Shown here one piece after another: positions 52,832-62,520 of a stretch of DNA of 64,000 bases. Location: positions 372,001 through 436,000 of the forward strand of contig JAGUYK010000006.1 of the NCBI GenBank assembly GCA_020061355.1, written 5' to 3'. The notes below the pieces were generated by a model that was not told the origin of the DNA, made no database searches, and was given only the letters and a program-made list of their open reading frames with translations. Within the stretch, counting starts at the first letter, position 1. Every line of letters begins with the position of its first letter. The stretch comes from Ignavibacteriales bacterium. Lineage in GTDB: Bacteria; Bacteroidota; Ignavibacteria; Ignavibacteriales; Melioribacteraceae. Position numbers and translations under genes: made by a program.

Positions 52832-55756
52832 TTAAAATAAAAAGTTTTCTTCGTCTAAGGATTGAATATGTAAGTCATTTTCGATTGGTTCTACTTCCTC
52901 AATCTGATACGCTTGCGGAATTGCAAACCCCAATACCGATGACGGAAAATCTCCAACCCAATACACACCTCGAATTTGGCGAGAACCTAATGTCACAGTT
53001 CCTGTATCGTTAGTTTTAATTTTTCCGTTTTGAATTAATCTATCTTTTAAGCTTTCAAATCCAATTCCTAAACCACCCTCACTGCGCAAATAATCATTAA
53101 CATATTTGTACGCAACTCGGAGATTTATCCCAAGTTTAATCTTACCATCATCACATTTTTTGTAAAAACCAATAGAATTACTTCCGCTTGAACAGCCTAA
53201 TGCATCTGCATCATTAATTATCAAAGTACCGTTATCAACTAATGAAAATAGAAGCTCTTCAAATTTCTCATCGGCTTTAAGATTATGTGTTCTGTTAAAA
53301 TTATCTACTAGAATTTCTTTTATGTTTTCAATAAAAATATTATCTAATTCGGATCTCTTTGAAGATTCAACAACTGTTAATAGGAAAGCACTTGATACAT
53401 CCCAAGCTGTTTTTAATATCGCCAAGTTGTTTATTATTCGCGGTAGATTTTCACCATCAAGAAATAATTCAATACTTAATCCCCTAATCAGATTAACATT
53501 CTTTTCCAATATCATTTTGTAATCGAGATCATTTTTCATTTTTAATAGATGCTGTATAAAATGCAAAGTATAAAAACTAAATTGTTTTGATACCTCCGAC
53601 AGAAATCGAGCTTCGGACATTTTCGGTTCCTTCTTACCTAAATGAATTACGATCCCTCTTGCAATAGTGCTCGCTTCAGTCATTACCATATCTTCTCCGT
53701 TCAACATCACTAAACCGCGAAATTCTTTTTCGTCTCTCATCTTCAAATTGACATTTGCTCTATTCCTTGAACTTTCATCGCTATAGTTTTGTAATGTAGA
53801 CATGAAACTATTTCTCTTATAATCGGTATTTAATGCTGTCAATTTCATATCATCGATACAGAAGAGCACATCCTTCATTGAATGTCCCGCAATAGACATT
53901 GCTGTAGAAGTTGAAGTAGCTGAGTAGAGAGTATAAAAATCACCGAAGAAATTCTGATAGAATCTCGAAAGTGTCGTTTTACCGCTTCCTGAATCTCCTG
54001 TTAATAATAGATAGGGTTTACCATGAACATGCGATTTTAGAAATGGATATATCACGGAAAGCATCGTAAAAGCAAAACCTGGAAGTGTTACTTTATATTC
54101 GTCCCATAAAAACAACCTATCTATAATAATTGCTTTCAAATCATCTAATGAATAATCACATTCGTTCCTAAAGCCAACCTTATTTTTCTTCCATTCGTTA
54201 CTGTAAAGTATCGGAGTTTGAACTTCTAGAATATCATCGGCTGTAACAATCAGATCTTCGGTTTGATATTGGGTGAAAGATTCATTGTAACCGAAATCAA
54301 CAGCAGTTTCTTTTTTAACATCATGATTATGAAGTTTAATAGCTTCCGAAATCTGTCTTAAACTTCCTTCAATACTTATCTTCACACCGCATAAAGAGTG
54401 TAAATACTCATTTAATCTTTGAGTTGATGCAAGTAATGATGCGGACATATAATCAAATCTGACGGGTTCTTCATTAACGACAATTATCTTTCCGCACAAA
54501 TAAGTAACAGGCTCATTATCATTTATTGAAGAGATATGTTTATCAAATTCAATTATAAAATTTGTTAATCTTCTATAATATACTTCACCAGAGTTACTCT
54601 TTTGTCTTGAATAATAGCCGCAATCGTTTCCCTGACCGAAGTATTTATAATTTTCACCGTTTGGATCTGTTATTTCATAATCCATTATGCCGTCTTCAAA
54701 CAGCTTATCTTCATTAGTATGCGCAACGGATGAATCCGTTTTGAAGCCTGCCGATAAATTAGAATACCTTGGTTTGAGAGCATCCATGTTTATATAATTA
54801 GACCATGATTTCTCCTTTGTACCAATAATATTCTGATCAACAATATATTCGTGTGCATTTTTAATCGAATGTTTCAAATATTGATCTGCACTGCTTCCAT
54901 CACTTTGTTTTCTCTCCATATATTTTCCCGATGTGGGGAAATAATTGAAGACAGCGCAAATCTCATCTTCCGTACAGCCATCTGCAGCTAATTTTGTGAT
55001 AATCTTTTGATCGAATCTGCTCCGATCATCTATCGGCGTATCCGTTACCGAAAACACCCATCTTCTCAATTCATCTGATTTACTTAACGATTTCGCTATT
55101 TTATCAAACCCTCTCTCCTGTAACATATTTTCTATTTGAATAAGAGAACATCTGCATTCATAATCCGCATAAACAATTTCGGCAAGCGATTCTGGCGATG
55201 TCTTGAAATTATTGGTATATGGTACTCGTAGAATTCTCGATACATCCTGTGTAGAATCTCCACCGCTAATAAATTGCAGTGTTCTCATTATGGATTCAGC
55301 TTTACTAATACTATCCTGGTTTAACAGCAACGGTTCGGATAACAACCAATAAACATGTAAACCATGTCCGCTCTCTATAATTACAGATGGATTAAGATTG
55401 AGGCTATGCAGATGTTGAAGAGAGCTTTCTTTTGTGGCGAAAAAAGACCCCTTCTTATGTCCAACTGTGCCATAATCAACATCAATATAAAAAGCTGGAA
55501 GAAGCGAACAATTCTCCTTCTTCCCGTTACGATTTGTTCTTCTGCTTGCTACACCAAAATACACATCGCAGTGAGTAACTAATTTATCCAACTCACCTTG
55601 TAATCTGTTTGGTAACTCTAAAATTGGCAAAAATATTGATTGATTTGGCTTCGAGTTTTTGAATGGTCGCAACTCTAAAAACCCATCATTAACGTCTTTG
55701 TAAAAATTCTCAAAAAATGCTTTTTGAGCCGTAAGTTTCTCTTTAATCGTTTCCAT
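52832..55756 (-). CDS. Primase-polymerase/helicase replication protein of a mobile element
   Basis: 974 residues. The N-terminal RepB-type archaeo-eukaryotic primase domain has motif I FYIDVDYG (Asp92, Asp94), motif II SGHGLHVYW (His134) and RILRVPYTNNFK. A PriCT-like segment follows near residue 260 (TEDEICAVFNYFPTSGKY). The C-terminal helicase-like ATPase has Walker A TGDSGSGKTTLSRF (about 586-599) and LFCIDDMKL. Such proteins start DNA synthesis of integrative plasmids and phage-like elements. Ends with a winged-helix-like tail. No other replication gene is seen nearby. Confidence 0.88.
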   Translation of the reverse strand: METIKEKLTAQKAFFENFYKDVNDGFLELRPFKNSKPNQSIFLPILELPNRLQGELDKLVTHCDVYFGVASRRTNRNGKKENCSLLPAFYIDVDYGTVGHKKGSFFATKESSLQHLHSLNLNPSVIIESGHGLHVYWLLSEPLLLNQDSISKAESIMRTLQFISGGDSTQDVSRILRVPYTNNFKTSPESLAEIVYADYECRCSLIQIENMLQERGFDKIAKSLSKSDELRRWVFSVTDTPIDDRSRFDQKIITKLAADGCTEDEICAVFNYFPTSGKYMERKQSDGSSADQYLKHSIKNAHEYIVDQNIIGTKEKSWSNYINMDALKPRYSNLSAGFKTDSSVAHTNEDKLFEDGIMDYEITDPNGENYKYFGQGNDCGYYSRQKSNSGEVYYRRLTNFIIEFDKHISSINDNEPVTYLCGKIIVVNEEPVRFDYMSASLLASTQRLNEYLHSLCGVKISIEGSLRQISEAIKLHNHDVKKETAVDFGYNESFTQYQTEDLIVTADDILEVQTPILYSNEWKKNKVGFRNECDYSLDDLKAIIIDRLFLWDEYKVTLPGFAFTMLSVIYPFLKSHVHGKPYLLLTGDSGSGKTTLSRFYQNFFGDFYTLYSATSTSTAMSIAGHSMKDVLFCIDDMKLTALNTDYKRNSFMSTLQNYSDESSRNRANVNLKMRDEKEFRGLVMLNGEDMVMTEASTIARGIVIHLGKKEPKMSEARFLSEVSKQFSFYTLHFIQHLLKMKNDLDYKMILEKNVNLIRGLSIELFLDGENLPRIINNLAILKTAWDVSSAFLLTVVESSKRSELDNIFIENIKEILVDNFNRTHNLKADEKFEELLFSLVDNGTLIINDADALGCSSGSNSIGFYKKCDDGKIKLGINLRVAYKYVNDYLRSEGGLGIGFESLKDRLIQNGKIKTNDTGTVTLGSRQIRGVYWVGDFPSSVLGFAIPQAYQIEEVEPIENDLHIQSLDEENFLF

Positions 55757-55932
55757 AATATTTTCCTTCTTTTTTACTTATAAAAATTTATCTATCGTCA
55801 TTAATTATTTATTAACAACATTAATTTCTTTTGCTTCTTTAAAGACAATTGTGGTATTTAAACATCATTTACCGAGTAAACACAGAAATACAATCCTTCA
55901 TAAGTAATTCGGATTACTAATTTTTAGAAGTG

Positions 55933-56100
55933 TTAATTCTTTTCTTCGGTTTGAGTGAATTTTTTGATATCATCTTCGCATACACAAAACTGGTTACCTA
56001 TACGAATCGCTTTAAGTCTGTTCATTCGCACTAACACCCATACCCATTGTCTCGACTTTCCCATCTTTTTTGCTGCTTCACTTACACTTAAATACTGCAT
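55933..56100 (-). CDS. Small helix-turn-helix (excisionase-like) protein
   Basis: 55 residues from ATG 56100, preceded by GGAGT; the upstream frame to 56130 is less likely. The pattern LSVSEAAKKMGKSRQWVWVL plus IRIGNQFCVCEDDIKKF is a MerR/excisionase-type DNA-binding fold of one domain. It may regulate the primase gene downstream or act in excision. A related but distinct HTH gene sits next to the integrase. Confidence 0.75.
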   Translation of the reverse strand: MQYLSVSEAAKKMGKSRQWVWVLVRMNRLKAIRIGNQFCVCEDDIKKFTQTEEKN

Positions 56101-56457
56101 TTCGATACTCCTTTGTTTCTTCTGTTGCACTTAAATAACATATCTACGTTCTCTTTTTTGTAAAAATGTTAATTCAAATGTCGCAACAAAAAAAGGCGAT
56201 ATCATCAAAAATATTACACAAAAAAAATTTACTTTTTTTTACTTGACTTGCGTAAATATTTAAAGGCAATTATTTCTGTCAGTAAAAAATGTTGATTGCA
56301 GATGACGATTTCTCTTGACTTTAGGGTTTCATGAGCGGCGTATTTTTAGCAATTGATAGATAAAAACTGCAAATTATTTCCCATTAGAAGGGTATCTAAT
56401 CTTAAGGAGAAGCATAGTAACTATCCGCGGAATAGTTTCTGTTGATGAATCTGATAA
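56101..56457. other. Non-coding stretch of the element with an inverted repeat
   Basis: 357 bases without a credible gene. AT-rich, with poly-A/T tracts at 56215-56245 and a TTGACT hexamer near 56243. Near the ardC stop is the interrupted palindrome AACTAT CCGCGG A ATAGTT (56419-56437). It could hold a promoter, a replication or transfer origin, or recombination sites; none can be assigned. Confidence 0.4.
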
Positions 56458-57240
56458 CTATGTAAAAGATAGGAATTCGACGGCTTTTTGAGCTTTTTGT
56501 GAGGCTAGAATAATATAGTCAGGATTTGATTTTAACTTTGTAAGCCAATGGTCAATATATGAGACCTGGTTATTTAAGGAAGCTTCGGACAATCCGCATA
56601 AACCGCAAATATAAGAACAACCTATCTCGGCTATTAATTCTTCAAAAGCATAATCATCATTACGGTTCAATCTTGATTGATGTCCCGTCCAATGGATAAT
56701 CTCATGAAACAATGCCGAATAATATTCTTCATTGGAATCAAAGTCTGTTATAAGCGGTAAAGATATGTAATCGCCTAGGGGCGAGTAATAGCATTTGCTT
56801 ATGTTGTGTTTGATGACTGGCTGAGTATTTAATCTCGATAAAAGTTCTTCGCACGAAACAATTTTATATCCATCAGTTTTATCGTGGAAGAGATTTGTCT
56901 GCGAAAGATTGAATACATGGCTGTATCTAATAAATGGTATGCGGCGAACTTCTTCATCTTTAAGAGCTACATCATTGATTGACCAATAGACTATTAATTC
57001 TCCTTTCGAACCCGTGTTGATTAATCCTTTACGTTCTTTGCATTGAAGAAATGTTAGATAATACGGGCTGGGAAAATCATTTATCAGTAATGAAAGGAAA
57101 TTTATTCCATTATATGGTCTTTTGGTTATGAAGTTCATCGGCAATCCATGTTTCCATGATTTACGCCAGGGGAGTACACCCTCTTTAATCTTAGCAATTA
57201 TCTTTTCAGATATTTGATTATAGATCTCGGCTCTGTTCAT
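56458..57240 (-). CDS. ArdC-like antirestriction / ssDNA-binding protein with metallopeptidase domain
   Basis: 260 residues. The N-terminal ArdC domain has AEIYNQISEKIIAKIKEGVLPWRKSW and PYNGINFLSLL. The C-terminal zincin-like part has the HExxH form LFHEIIHWTGHQSRL and FEELIAEIGCSYIC. Plasmid ArdC blocks type I restriction and protects incoming single-stranded DNA. It follows a small acidic gene by 8 bases on the same strand and ends near the inverted repeat at 56419. Its presence suggests the element is mobile by conjugation or phage-like transfer. Confidence 0.88.
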   Translation of the reverse strand: MNRAEIYNQISEKIIAKIKEGVLPWRKSWKHGLPMNFITKRPYNGINFLSLLINDFPSPYYLTFLQCKERKGLINTGSKGELIVYWSINDVALKDEEVRRIPFIRYSHVFNLSQTNLFHDKTDGYKIVSCEELLSRLNTQPVIKHNISKCYYSPLGDYISLPLITDFDSNEEYYSALFHEIIHWTGHQSRLNRNDDYAFEELIAEIGCSYICGLCGLSEASLNNQVSYIDHWLTKLKSNPDYIILASQKAQKAVEFLSFT

Positions 57241-57248
57241 AACACGCC

Positions 57249-57716
57249 TCAGAAATTATTCTGTTTGGAGCGCGCAATGAATAGAGTGATTGCGATCTTT
57301 TCAGAATCAGCCATACCGTTTAGCTCTTTGGATATTTCAAGAGCATCACGATAGCTATCCATCATAATATCAAAGAAATGATCATGCTGTTCTGGTTCTT
57401 CGGGCTGTTCATTTGCAGTTTGAGCAACTGGAATTTCCACCTTTGCATTGATTGGTTTTACTTCATAAGTAGTAACAACTTTATTTCCGCGTTGTGCTGC
57501 AATTTTAGTTATCACTGCTTTATCGCCTTTGCTTAATTTGTTTAACTCCGCATGCACTTCTGCAGGTGCGAAATAGCTGTACTCTTCATCTCCAACTGCT
57601 ACGGCATACATGAAGTAATCACCGTACTGTGACTTACCAGAGATTGGTTCATCATATAGAAGAGTTAGTTCAGTTGCTTGGTTGATCGGCAACTCTAATT
57701 TTGTTCGTTGTGTCAT
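57249..57716 (-). CDS. Small acidic accessory protein upstream of ardC, perhaps OB-fold
   Basis: 155 residues with a strong ribosome site (AAAGGAGGT) before ATG. Residues 1-95 are strand-rich (GKSQYGDYFMYAVAVGDEEYSYFAPAEVHAELNKLSKGDK then VVTTYEVKP), which could be an OB-like single-strand-binding fold. A Pro/Glu/Gln linker follows (EQPEEPEQHDH), then a helical tail. No family is recognised. Being co-transcribed with ardC suggests DNA protection or handling during transfer. Confidence 0.5.
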   Translation of the reverse strand: MTQRTKLELPINQATELTLLYDEPISGKSQYGDYFMYAVAVGDEEYSYFAPAEVHAELNKLSKGDKAVITKIAAQRGNKVVTTYEVKPINAKVEIPVAQTANEQPEEPEQHDHFFDIMMDSYRDALEISKELNGMADSEKIAITLFIARSKQNNF

Positions 57717-57956
57717 TAGACACCTCCTTTTGTTTTGTAATAGAGATTGTTAGTTGTTTGATTTGTATATATCGGTAGAACTAAGCCAGCGCTGTCTTAG
57801 ATTTATGGATAAAACCATTGCAGTCGTTTATGCGGATATAAAAGTATTTTGTTATATTAATATGTGTTAAAAGTTTTTAGACACAAATTAATTTTGATTT
57901 AATTTATATAGAAAGGTGGCATTAACTAACATTTAGCCTACACAAATGGGGCTTCC

Positions 57957-60900
57957 ATGAAAAGAATTTATTTTACTGCCATATTTGCTCTAACCATATT
58001 TTCTCTTCTTATTTTCACATCAAATAGAGTTGATGCCAAAAGAGATAATATTTCGTATAGTAAACCATTAAATCCAGCAGGTATTACCTCTTTTGACATT
58101 AATACATTTAGAACAAAAGATATTTATAGAATTAATGCGACTCTCAGCCTTGATAATACAACTGATCTAAGCTCTATTAGCTCGGTTATTCTAAAAGCAG
58201 CAGATGGAAAAGAAGCCTCTTTGAATCTAATTAATTCGCAGGATAAGTTTTATTATGGTGAACTATACTATAATTCACTACCGCAACTGGGTCAGATGTT
58301 AATCATTGTGACTTATACATCAAATCAAAAAGATACTGTAAGTAAAAACGTTGATAACTTTATTGATGGGATAGCAGAATTAGAATACCCTTTACCAAAT
58401 GGATTATTCTCGCCAATAAATCCAACTTTTAAATGGAAAAAAGTTGAAGATGATAAAGCTGCTATAAAATACAGGGTAGTTGTCAGCAGAAAAGATAATA
58501 ATAATACTGTGTGGCAAATAAATGATTTAGTAGATGATAGTGTAAAATATAATCAAGACGGCAATGCGAATGAACAACTAATTAATCGTGGATTATATTC
58601 GGTGTTTATAATTGCCTACGATGATAAAAATAATTCATCATATTTTGCATCTTCTTTTACTGTTGGTGTACCGACCCCAGATATATTATATCCTTTACCT
58701 AATCAATTGATTACCCGAATTGATCCGACCTTCAAATGGAAAAAAGTAGAAGATAATAACGCTGTGTTTAAATATAGGGTGACTGTTACGAAGCAAGAAA
58801 ATAATAAAATAGTTTGGCAAATAAATGATCTATCTGTTGATAGCATAAAATATAACTCGAATGGAAATGCAACTGAACCATTAATAGTTCATAAATCATA
58901 TAAGATAAAAGTTGATGCATACGATAATAACAATCATGAATCTTATGCTGAATCGTCTTTTTCGTTTGGAGAGTATTATTATGTTGAGAATACGTATCTA
59001 AAATTAAAATTCAATTCAGAATATCCTGGAGTAGAACAATATTCAGACAAAATTAGCGGTGCAATTCTGTTTGGTGATCTTGCAAAAGATATGTATACAT
59101 CTAAAGTATATTATCAAAATGTTGGAATAGATGTAACGCCACTTGTTGAGAGTGTTGATATTCAAACTGATCGTATAAATTATCATCTAAAAGTCACAAT
59201 CGATTCCATTAAAGCCGTTAGTTTTGATTTTACATTCATATTGAACGAAAGAACATTAGAATTTGTATTTGGCAATGTTCAAGAAACATCAGGCTATAAA
59301 TTAGCTTTTATAAAGTCTCCAGACTTATTAACTGTCCAAGCGAATCAAACAGGAGCGAAATTAGTATTTCCTGAAAGTGAAGGCAGACTTATTGACGTTG
59401 CAACAGCGGCTGTAGCGTCTGATGAAATTAATTCGGGGAAACCTCAATCCAGATACCCAATGTTATTGGCTATGGTATATCATCAGGGATTATTAGGATT
59501 TGTAAAATTTGAGCACTTGGATTTAAATCTATTGGTAAGAACATTAAATCATTCTACATTGGGTAAATTATCATCCATTGGAATTAATTTTAATTACCGT
59601 TATGCACCTACAGATTTTTCCAAAGCTGGATTTATAGATGTTTTTGATTCAACTACTACTAGTATGAAAGTTAGAATTAGTCTGATTGGTGATTATGATA
59701 ATAGCGGGCAAATAGATTGGATGGATGGAGCAAAATACATTCGAAATCAACTTCATTCTTCGCCGCTTGAGATATATGCAAATAGCTTTATGATCCAAAT
59801 AGGTCTCAATTCAGGTGAACATATTTCTACAAGTCTGAGCGCGATTAAGAAAATTTACAATCTAACAGATCATAATAAAATTTGGTGCGTTTTACATAAT
59901 TTTAATGATGTTCGGTATCCAGCGTGGATGTCCCTTTATGGAGAGTCAATCGACACTGATCCAAGATTTGGAACTGAGCAAGAAGTAAAAGATTATTTCA
60001 GAATGGTTAAAAATCTCTATAATACTTCTCTTGATTTATCTGATAATTATTGTGATTATTACCCTGAATTCCCAACTTATGATCCCTCACTTCGCGTAGT
60101 TAATGCAGATGGGACTTTTTACCAGGGTTGGCCTTTCTCATGGGTGACGGTAGGTTATCAATTATCTTTATATGATTATGCTTTGAAGTATGGTTTGAAC
60201 CGAATCGAAAAAACGCTAGCACGTTATCCATTTGAGGACACTAAAACTCATCATATTGATGGTTTCAGTTTGATATTAATGAAGAATTATTCACTTCAAT
60301 ATCCATCAAGTTATCAAAAATATAGAAGGGGTAATCAAATAATTATCGATGAATTTAATAAAGCTGGGATCTCATTAACTTCCGAAGGATTCAATGAAAG
60401 ATTTGTCGGATCGGTAGGCTGGTTTTACCATTCTCCAAGAACTTTTGAAAACGGAAATTTATCTATCAACTCTCAGCATATACCTTTAATTCAATTTATA
60501 GTACATGGTAAAACTCTATATGGTCTTTCTAGAGATAATTATTATAATTTTCAGAATGTGCCTGAAGAAAAAGCTAATGTTCTTTGTTTCCTTGACAACC
60601 TTATCTTAGGAAGTAATTCAGGCTCATGGGTATGGTACTCGGCTGATAATACAAATACATCATCTAAAAGTGACTTTACGAACAGCTTAGAAATTGATCG
60701 ATTCTATTTTATTGATGTTCCATGGATACTTACAAATAAAAAGTTGATGGAGAAGTATGAGGAAAGTGGTGATTATGCGAAAACAACTTATGATGCAAAC
60801 ACATTTGTTGAAGTTGATTATGCCGCGAACACTTATACAGTTCAAGTAGATGGTAAAGTAATTAGCAAGAATTATACAACGATTTATCCAAAAGACCCAA

Positions 60901-62441
60901 ATACATTTTTAATATTTAGTCGAGATGCAAAGACAATTACTATCCCTTTGCCGTCTGAGTGGGGCGGGAAGGTTATTTTACAAAAATTAACAGGTGAAGG
61001 CGCAATTGGTAATATTAAATATCAAATATCAAATAGAAATGTAATTTTTAATGTTGATGAGAATACTCCTTATAAATTAGTCAGAAATGATGCGTCCACT
61101 ATATCATTACCTGAAAAACCAAATCTCATTTCACCTACAAATAATGCTATCAAACAACCAACTACTTTTATTTGGAATAGTCCTACAACACCAGCAGAAT
61201 TTTATAAATTACAAGTCTCTACAGATAGCTCATTTACCAATATAGTGTTTGAAGACTCTACAATAACAAGCACAAAAGCAGTTTTTGATAAATCAAATGA
61301 CGATACTAAATATTATTGGCGAGTAAGGGCAAAAAATTCACGGGGAAGTGGATTATGGTCTGATGTATTTTCATTTAATTCTCAAAAAAAATATGAAGTT
61401 AATATTAGATTGGGAATTGGCCAAGCTGGAAATGGAATCATGCAACCAATTAATAATCCAGATGCTGCATACAAAAACGCAATTATTAAAAACTCTCCAT
61501 GTGTTTATAATGATATTAGCACTACTCCGAGCAGCCATTATCTTTATTTCAGTATTGATGATAGCAAAGTATTTTCTGGTAATAGCCCTAATTGTTGGAT
61601 TACTGTTGAGTACTACGACACACTCTCAACAGGTCAAATTGCTGTCAATTACGATAGTCCAGGTAGTTTATTACAAGATATGTTTAAAACTACTTCCTTG
61701 ATTTCAATCTCAAATACACGAACATGGAAATCGTATACATTTAATGTAACTGACGCATTTTTTGGTAATCGGGAAGGAGGAGTAGCAGATTTTCGTATAT
61801 ACGCTACAGGCGTTATGTTTATCAGAAGAGTTTATGTAAGCAGCAACGATACCTATAACTTTTCTCCCATTATACCAGATCTTGTTTACCCAGCCGATGC
61901 ATCTATTAAATCTCCAGTTAAATTAAAGTTTGATTGGAGCGATAACCTAAGAGCGAGCAATTATCATTTCCAACTTTCTAAAGATCCATCGTTCAACACA
62001 TTGGTATATAATGATTCTACACTGACAACCAATTCAAAACTCTTTGATAATTTAGAAATTAACACACAATATTATTGGAGGGTGAGGTCAACAAATTTGG
62101 CGATACAAAGTAGTTGGTCACCAGTTTGGAGTTTTAAGACAAATGCATCAACGGATGTAAAAACATATGAAATACCTACAGAATATTCACTGAGTCAAAA
62201 TTATCCTAATCCATTCAATCCAATAACAAAGATAAAGTTCGGTCTACCAGAAAATGCGAGGACAAAACTTATCGTTTATGATATTCTTGGTAGAGAAGTT
62301 TCAACTTTAGTAAACCAAGAATTAGAAGCAGGGTACCATGAGATAAATTTCGATGGTAGCAATTTATCTAGTGGAGTTTATTTGTACAGACTCTCAACAC
62401 CTAAGTTTACTTCAGTAAAAAAATTGCTGTTGATAAAATAA
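57957..62441 (+). CDS. Large secreted GH101-like protein with type IX sorting domain
   Basis: 1494 residues. Signal peptide (about 1-27, RVDAK). Two near-identical 100-residue modules (about 141-240, 242-341; both with PTFKWKKVED) form a tandem FnIII-like duplication. A central catalytic-like region carries GDYDNSGQIDWMDGAKYI (about 578-595), close to the metal-loop motif of GH101 endo-alpha-N-acetylgalactosaminidases, with HHIDGF (Asp768) and TSEGFNERF (Glu810) as candidate nucleophile and acid. Two C-terminal FnIII modules and the sorting domain (1411-1494, NYPNPFNP) follow. It probably acts on O-glycans outside the cell. Confidence 0.75.
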   Translation: MKRIYFTAIFALTIFSLLIFTSNRVDAKRDNISYSKPLNPAGITSFDINTFRTKDIYRINATLSLDNTTDLSSISSVILKAADGKEASLNLINSQDKFYYGELYYNSLPQLGQMLIIVTYTSNQKDTVSKNVDNFIDGIAELEYPLPNGLFSPINPTFKWKKVEDDKAAIKYRVVVSRKDNNNTVWQINDLVDDSVKYNQDGNANEQLINRGLYSVFIIAYDDKNNSSYFASSFTVGVPTPDILYPLPNQLITRIDPTFKWKKVEDNNAVFKYRVTVTKQENNKIVWQINDLSVDSIKYNSNGNATEPLIVHKSYKIKVDAYDNNNHESYAESSFSFGEYYYVENTYLKLKFNSEYPGVEQYSDKISGAILFGDLAKDMYTSKVYYQNVGIDVTPLVESVDIQTDRINYHLKVTIDSIKAVSFDFTFILNERTLEFVFGNVQETSGYKLAFIKSPDLLTVQANQTGAKLVFPESEGRLIDVATAAVASDEINSGKPQSRYPMLLAMVYHQGLLGFVKFEHLDLNLLVRTLNHSTLGKLSSIGINFNYRYAPTDFSKAGFIDVFDSTTTSMKVRISLIGDYDNSGQIDWMDGAKYIRNQLHSSPLEIYANSFMIQIGLNSGEHISTSLSAIKKIYNLTDHNKIWCVLHNFNDVRYPAWMSLYGESIDTDPRFGTEQEVKDYFRMVKNLYNTSLDLSDNYCDYYPEFPTYDPSLRVVNADGTFYQGWPFSWVTVGYQLSLYDYALKYGLNRIEKTLARYPFEDTKTHHIDGFSLILMKNYSLQYPSSYQKYRRGNQIIIDEFNKAGISLTSEGFNERFVGSVGWFYHSPRTFENGNLSINSQHIPLIQFIVHGKTLYGLSRDNYYNFQNVPEEKANVLCFLDNLILGSNSGSWVWYSADNTNTSSKSDFTNSLEIDRFYFIDVPWILTNKKLMEKYEESGDYAKTTYDANTFVEVDYAANTYTVQVDGKVISKNYTTIYPKDPNTFLIFSRDAKTITIPLPSEWGGKVILQKLTGEGAIGNIKYQISNRNVIFNVDENTPYKLVRNDASTISLPEKPNLISPTNNAIKQPTTFIWNSPTTPAEFYKLQVSTDSSFTNIVFEDSTITSTKAVFDKSNDDTKYYWRVRAKNSRGSGLWSDVFSFNSQKKYEVNIRLGIGQAGNGIMQPINNPDAAYKNAIIKNSPCVYNDISTTPSSHYLYFSIDDSKVFSGNSPNCWITVEYYDTLSTGQIAVNYDSPGSLLQDMFKTTSLISISNTRTWKSYTFNVTDAFFGNREGGVADFRIYATGVMFIRRVYVSSNDTYNFSPIIPDLVYPADASIKSPVKLKFDWSDNLRASNYHFQLSKDPSFNTLVYNDSTLTTNSKLFDNLEINTQYYWRVRSTNLAIQSSWSPVWSFKTNASTDVKTYEIPTEYSLSQNYPNPFNPITKIKFGLPENARTKLIVYDILGREVSTLVNQELEAGYHEINFDGSNLSSGVYLYRLSTPKFTSVKKLLLIK

Positions 62442-62520
62442 TGACTGTTGCAAATAAGTCTACTATGCAGGAATTAAAAAAGTGTGGACTAGATAATTAA
62501 GAAAATTCGCGCGCGGGATT

